Origin: JAIEOG01 sp964611895
GTDB lineage: Bacteria > Bdellovibrionota > FAC87 > UBA2466
Direction of reading: 5' to 3'
DNA: 64,000 bases
Assembly (NCBI GenBank): GCA_964611895.1
Contig: CAZTDN010000008.1
Location: 28,587-92,586, forward strand
Shown: in pieces, positions 61,906 to 64,000 of the stretch
Numbering within the stretch: the first letter of the stretch is position 1
Layout: every line of letters begins with the position of its first letter
Notes under the pieces: model-generated
Seen by the model: only the letters and a program-made list of their open reading frames with translations
Database searches by the model: none
What the model was told of the DNA's origin: nothing
Translations under genes and position numbers: made by a program

Positions 61906-62907
61906 ATGCAAACTTTTCTTAGAAGGATTTTAGCGCTTGTTTTGGGAGGCATTTTAGGTGGCTGTAGTAGCCTACCTTCGGCTCTTCCTTTAAAGGTGGA
62001 CTCGGGTCACGCGCTCATCCAACTCGGTGGTACAGGTAAAATTGAGGTTCGGCAGACTTTTCGACGTCCACGAGACACATGCCGATCGATTGCAGGAGAA
62101 CTGCCGGTTACCATTCGTCGGGGTGGGGGACGCGCCATTGCGACCACATCCAGCTGCAACGAGTCCGAAGGCGTGATGACCACGGAAACCACGACGCCTC
62201 AGCCGAGAGGCGAGTACGCGATAGGTTTGCGCCCCAATCGACGTCGATACAGCTCCGATCCAGCGGTGGTACGAGTGCACTATGCCCATGCGGAATTCGA
62301 TTCGACTGAGGACAGCACTCCGTTAGGTGCAAGTATGCTGGAAGAAAACTCGAAACTCTCTGGAAGTGTTCACTACCATGGTGGAGATCAGACAGACTGG
62401 ATTCGCGCCAAAGCCAAAAACGCTTCAGTCAGTTTGGTTTTTCTTCCAAGGGGAGGTGATGCAAATGCGGAGGTCTTCGCCGCTCTGCCAGGGGGTTCTG
62501 GAGTGCGGAAGCTTGGGGTTTTGCCGGCGCATCAAACAAAAACTTTTTCTGTGGGAACAGAAGATCTATTGATTCGTGTCCGGGCAATACCGCTTTCGGG
62601 AGAAACGGCGTATGGGATCGTCCGCCGCGACTCTGAAGCCACGCGTCGCAGTAAAGTGGAGATTGTAGACTGCTATGGAACCGGCGGGGGTATGGGAATC
62701 GCCCTGCTTAAGATCGGCAACGGAGTTCAAGTTGGAGATGGCGTTGTGATCACAGCGAGCGACGCGAGCGGCAAGCGCCATACGCTGGGAAAGTGCACGG
62801 TGACAACGGTTAATGGAGGTGAAGGCAGCTGCGAATTGCCCTATCAGGATGGCGCTGAATGGGTGGACTTCAAAGCTGTGGGTGTTTACTCGGGAGGCAA
62901 AGCGTGA
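61906..62907 (+). CDS. Lipoprotein of the injection-system operon
   Basis: 333 residues from the ATG at 61906 (one base after the previous stop). Type II signal with lipobox ILGGC (Cys25), then CSSLPSALP. The mature part is beta-rich, with two repeats of VRRDSEATRRSK-like charged strands and five further Cys. No known family; not clearly TssJ. As the only lipoprotein in the operon, it may tie the machine to the outer or inner membrane. It overlaps the spike gene (GTGA). Confidence 0.65.
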   Translation: MQTFLRRILALVLGGILGGCSSLPSALPLKVDSGHALIQLGGTGKIEVRQTFRRPRDTCRSIAGELPVTIRRGGGRAIATTSSCNESEGVMTTETTTPQPRGEYAIGLRPNRRRYSSDPAVVRVHYAHAEFDSTEDSTPLGASMLEENSKLSGSVHYHGGDQTDWIRAKAKNASVSLVFLPRGGDANAEVFAALPGGSGVRKLGVLPAHQTKTFSVGTEDLLIRVRAIPLSGETAYGIVRRDSEATRRSKVEIVDCYGTGGGMGIALLKIGNGVQVGDGVVITASDASGKRHTLGKCTVTTVNGGEGSCELPYQDGAEWVDFKAVGVYSGGKA

Positions 62908-63620
62908 ATACGGGAATCTTCAAAGCACGAGTTCAGCAAAATAATGACCCAGAAAAGCGTGGCCGTATTCGCGTCGAGTATCCTTGGTTTCAGGATGATT
63001 CAGCAGACCTTGCATCCGAGTGGGCTGATGTCTGTTCCTCCTATGCATCAAAAGACGCAGGTCTTTGGATATTGCCCGAAGTGGGTGATGAGGTTTTTGT
63101 TTATTTAGAAAATGGAAATCTCGACCACCCCGTGGTGCTGGGTAGTGTTTATAACAAACAGCAGCTTCCTCCCCAAGTGGGGCGGGAGGGAGATCTGAAT
63201 TCGAATAATAAGAACGACCTCAAACACCTTCGAACGCGTTCTGGCCACACCATTTGCTTAGACGATTCGGAGAGCGGCCGGGGATTGTACATACAAGGTC
63301 AAAAGAGGCTTGTGATTTCGGATTTTGAAAACAACCAGATCACTGTTGAGGCTGGAGAAATCACGATCGAAACCCAACGGGGGGACAAGGTTTCTTTGAA
63401 TTCGGGCGGAGTGACCATCCATAGCCAAACGGTAAAGATCGAGGCAGCTCAGAGCCTTGAGCTAGGGGTTGGAGCCACGGAGGCTTTGGTAAAGGGACAG
63501 AGTTTTATGGCCTTGTTCAATGCGCACACGCACACCAGCGGAATGCCCGGATCGCCTACTTCTCCACCGGTCGCCCCGATGACTCCCGATTTGCTGAGCA
63601 CGAAGGTAAAGACAGCTTAG
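62904..63620 (+). CDS. Spike protein, gp5/gpV (VgrG C-terminal)-like
   Basis: 238 residues from a GTG overlapping the lipoprotein stop, with GGGAGG upstream. An OB-fold domain (VQQNNDPEKRGRIRVEYPWF, WADVCSSYASKDAGLWILPEVGDEVFVYLENGN) is the gp5/gpV/VgrG pattern. A beta-helix repeat (ITVEAGEITIETQRGDKVSLN, GGVTIHSQTVKIEAAQSLELG) follows and the tip ends in AHTHTSGMPGSPTSPPVAP, where His residues could bind the apical metal ion as in gpV. It is the central spike on the hub encoded on the other arm. Confidence 0.9.
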   Translation: MNTGIFKARVQQNNDPEKRGRIRVEYPWFQDDSADLASEWADVCSSYASKDAGLWILPEVGDEVFVYLENGNLDHPVVLGSVYNKQQLPPQVGREGDLNSNNKNDLKHLRTRSGHTICLDDSESGRGLYIQGQKRLVISDFENNQITVEAGEITIETQRGDKVSLNSGGVTIHSQTVKIEAAQSLELGVGATEALVKGQSFMALFNAHTHTSGMPGSPTSPPVAPMTPDLLSTKVKTA

Positions 63621-63637
63621 GTTTTCTAGGACGAGAC

Positions 63638-63683
63638 AAAAAAAAATCGGCCGGGGGTTTTGCCCACCGGCCGAAATCTTTTT
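63638..63683. terminator. Strong bidirectional terminator after the injection-system plus arm
   Basis: Stem TCGGCCGG/CCGGCCGA continued by GGG/CCC, with a run of nine A before and TCTTTTT after. It lies between the spike gene and convergent infA, so it ends both transcripts. Confidence 0.93.
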
Positions 63684-63697
63684 AAGGTTTGCGGATT

Positions 63698-63943
63698 CTA
63701 TCGGGTGCCTACAGGAGGAGCGCCGAGTCGCTGTCTTCCGACGATCAACCCGTGGGTTAAATCGTAAGGCGACATGCCTACGGTCACTTGATCTCCTGCT
63801 ATCACGCGGATGCGAAGTTTTCGCAGCCGGCCTGAAAGCTTGGCCTGAACTGTTTTGCCACCCTTTAGGGTAACGGCAAATAGGTCTCCCGATAAAACGT
63901 CACTTACGACGCCTTCTACTTTAGCAAGGTCGTCGCGAGACAC
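63698..63943 (-). CDS. infA: Translation initiation factor IF-1
   Basis: 81 residues from a GTG. The S1/OB-fold sequence matches IF-1: VEGVVSDVLSGDLFAVTLKGG, AKLSGRLRKLRIRVIAGDQVTVGMSPYDLTHGLI. It binds the 30S A-site with IF-2 and IF-3. The 10-residue C-terminal tail (LGAPPVGTR) is longer than in E. coli. It begins just after the stop of a glycine-rich protein gene, perhaps as a second cistron; in that case this IF-1 may be a paralogue, since the usual infA lies elsewhere, often in the S10/alpha region. Confidence 0.88.
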   Translation of the reverse strand: MSRDDLAKVEGVVSDVLSGDLFAVTLKGGKTVQAKLSGRLRKLRIRVIAGDQVTVGMSPYDLTHGLIVGRQRLGAPPVGTR

Positions 63944-64000
63944 TTAGTAGCCACCACGGCCACCACGGCCGCCGCCACCGCCGAAACCACCGCGACCGCC
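63944..64000 (-). CDS. C-terminal tail of a glycine/arginine-rich (RGG) protein, cut by window edge
   Basis: Only 18 codons and the stop are visible, reading GGRGGFGGGGGRGGRGGY. This RGG-type tail is typical of small RRM RNA-binding proteins in bacteria, but the RRM itself lies outside the window. The stop codon (63944-63946) abuts the infA GTG start. Confidence 0.6.
   Translation of the reverse strand, partial: GGRGGFGGGGGRGGRGGY

Noticed and set aside
45331..63683. Whole cluster as a type VI secretion system
   Set aside because: No TssB/TssC pair, ClpV, TssL or TssM. The single-chain sheath and Pvc16-like protein place it with the extracellular-CIS class.
45331..63683. Whole cluster as a prophage
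   Set aside because: No capsid, portal, terminase, integrase or lysis genes.
1..64000. CRISPR arrays, rRNA, insertion sequences, replication origin
   Set aside because: No regular spaced repeats, no rRNA sequence, no transposase frame and no DnaA-box cluster seen on reading both strands.

Overview
The window is a bacterial chromosome segment, dense in genes and with about equal coding on both strands. There is no rRNA and no insertion sequence, and the one tRNA is tRNA-Ala(GGC). Several traits fit a Bdellovibrionota-like (deltaproteobacterial) relative: a mitochondrial-type aconitase, a b558-type succinate dehydrogenase operon, an FHA-GGDEF diguanylate cyclase like Bdellovibrio DgcB, a lexA/imuA-imuB-dnaE2 mutagenesis cassette, many secreted proteins of unknown function, and frequent TTG/GTG starts with clear Shine-Dalgarno sites. 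This placement is inference, since no ribosomal marker is present.

Layout. 1-5.0 kb: minus-strand genes for a DCC-family protein (cut by the window edge), a glycosyltransferase, an ABC importer of the nitrate/sulfonate type with a double permease, and a hotdog thioesterase. 5.1-16.4 kb: a very basic 47-residue protein, Lon, a Ste24-like M48 protease, aconitase, a membrane protein, the sdhCAB operon and a KhpA-like KH protein. 16.5-26.6 kb: FHA-GGDEF cyclase, a DHH phosphoesterase-panD operon, a zinc-type dehydrogenase with a cation-exchanger-like membrane protein, FtsK without its gamma domain, a large secreted papain-like hydrolase candidate, and a FabH. 26.7-32.9 kb: an MNT/HEPN pair and the SOS cassette lexA | imuA-imuB-dnaE2, with a palindrome in the 52-base divergent gap. 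33-46.8 kb: secreted or envelope proteins, tRNA-Ala with partial copies of itself next to it, a di-haem c-type protein, an SGNH acyltransferase, a methyltransferase, a GT87 enzyme, a TSUP/DUF1634 transporter pair and a lipoprotein.

45.3-63.7 kb is the outstanding region: a contractile injection system (CIS) related to the extracellular Afp/PVC type, in two divergent, tightly overlapping operons. The minus arm (56.37 to 45.38 kb) encodes a Pvc16-like protein, sheath, tube, a second sheath-like protein, a second tube-like protein, a CIS-tube-domain protein, gp25-like and gpJ/gp6-like wedge proteins, a gpI-like protein, then DUF1257 (Ycf35), DUF2997, a 55-residue protein, a radical SAM enzyme, a gp27/gpD-like hub, a pentapeptide-repeat protein and finally an NtrC-type sigma-54 activator. 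The plus arm (56.59 to 63.62 kb) encodes a Ycf46-like AAA+ ATPase, a 508-residue structural candidate, two small FHA-like proteins, a membrane-anchored protein with signal peptide, zinc ribbon and FHA-like end, a lipoprotein, and a gp5-like spike.

The 220-base divergent gap holds two sequences with the -24/-12 sigma-54 promoter layout, one for each arm (the minus-arm one matches the consensus at every fixed base), plus an 8-bp inverted repeat between them that could bind the activator. The whole cluster is closed at both ends by strong hairpin terminators. So the window appears to hold a sigma-54-switched, possibly envelope-attached CIS that has captured the Ycf46/DUF1257/DUF2997 module of unknown function and a radical SAM enzyme. 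No tape-measure protein, long fibre protein or obvious toxin is visible. The window ends with infA and the tail of a glycine-rich protein.
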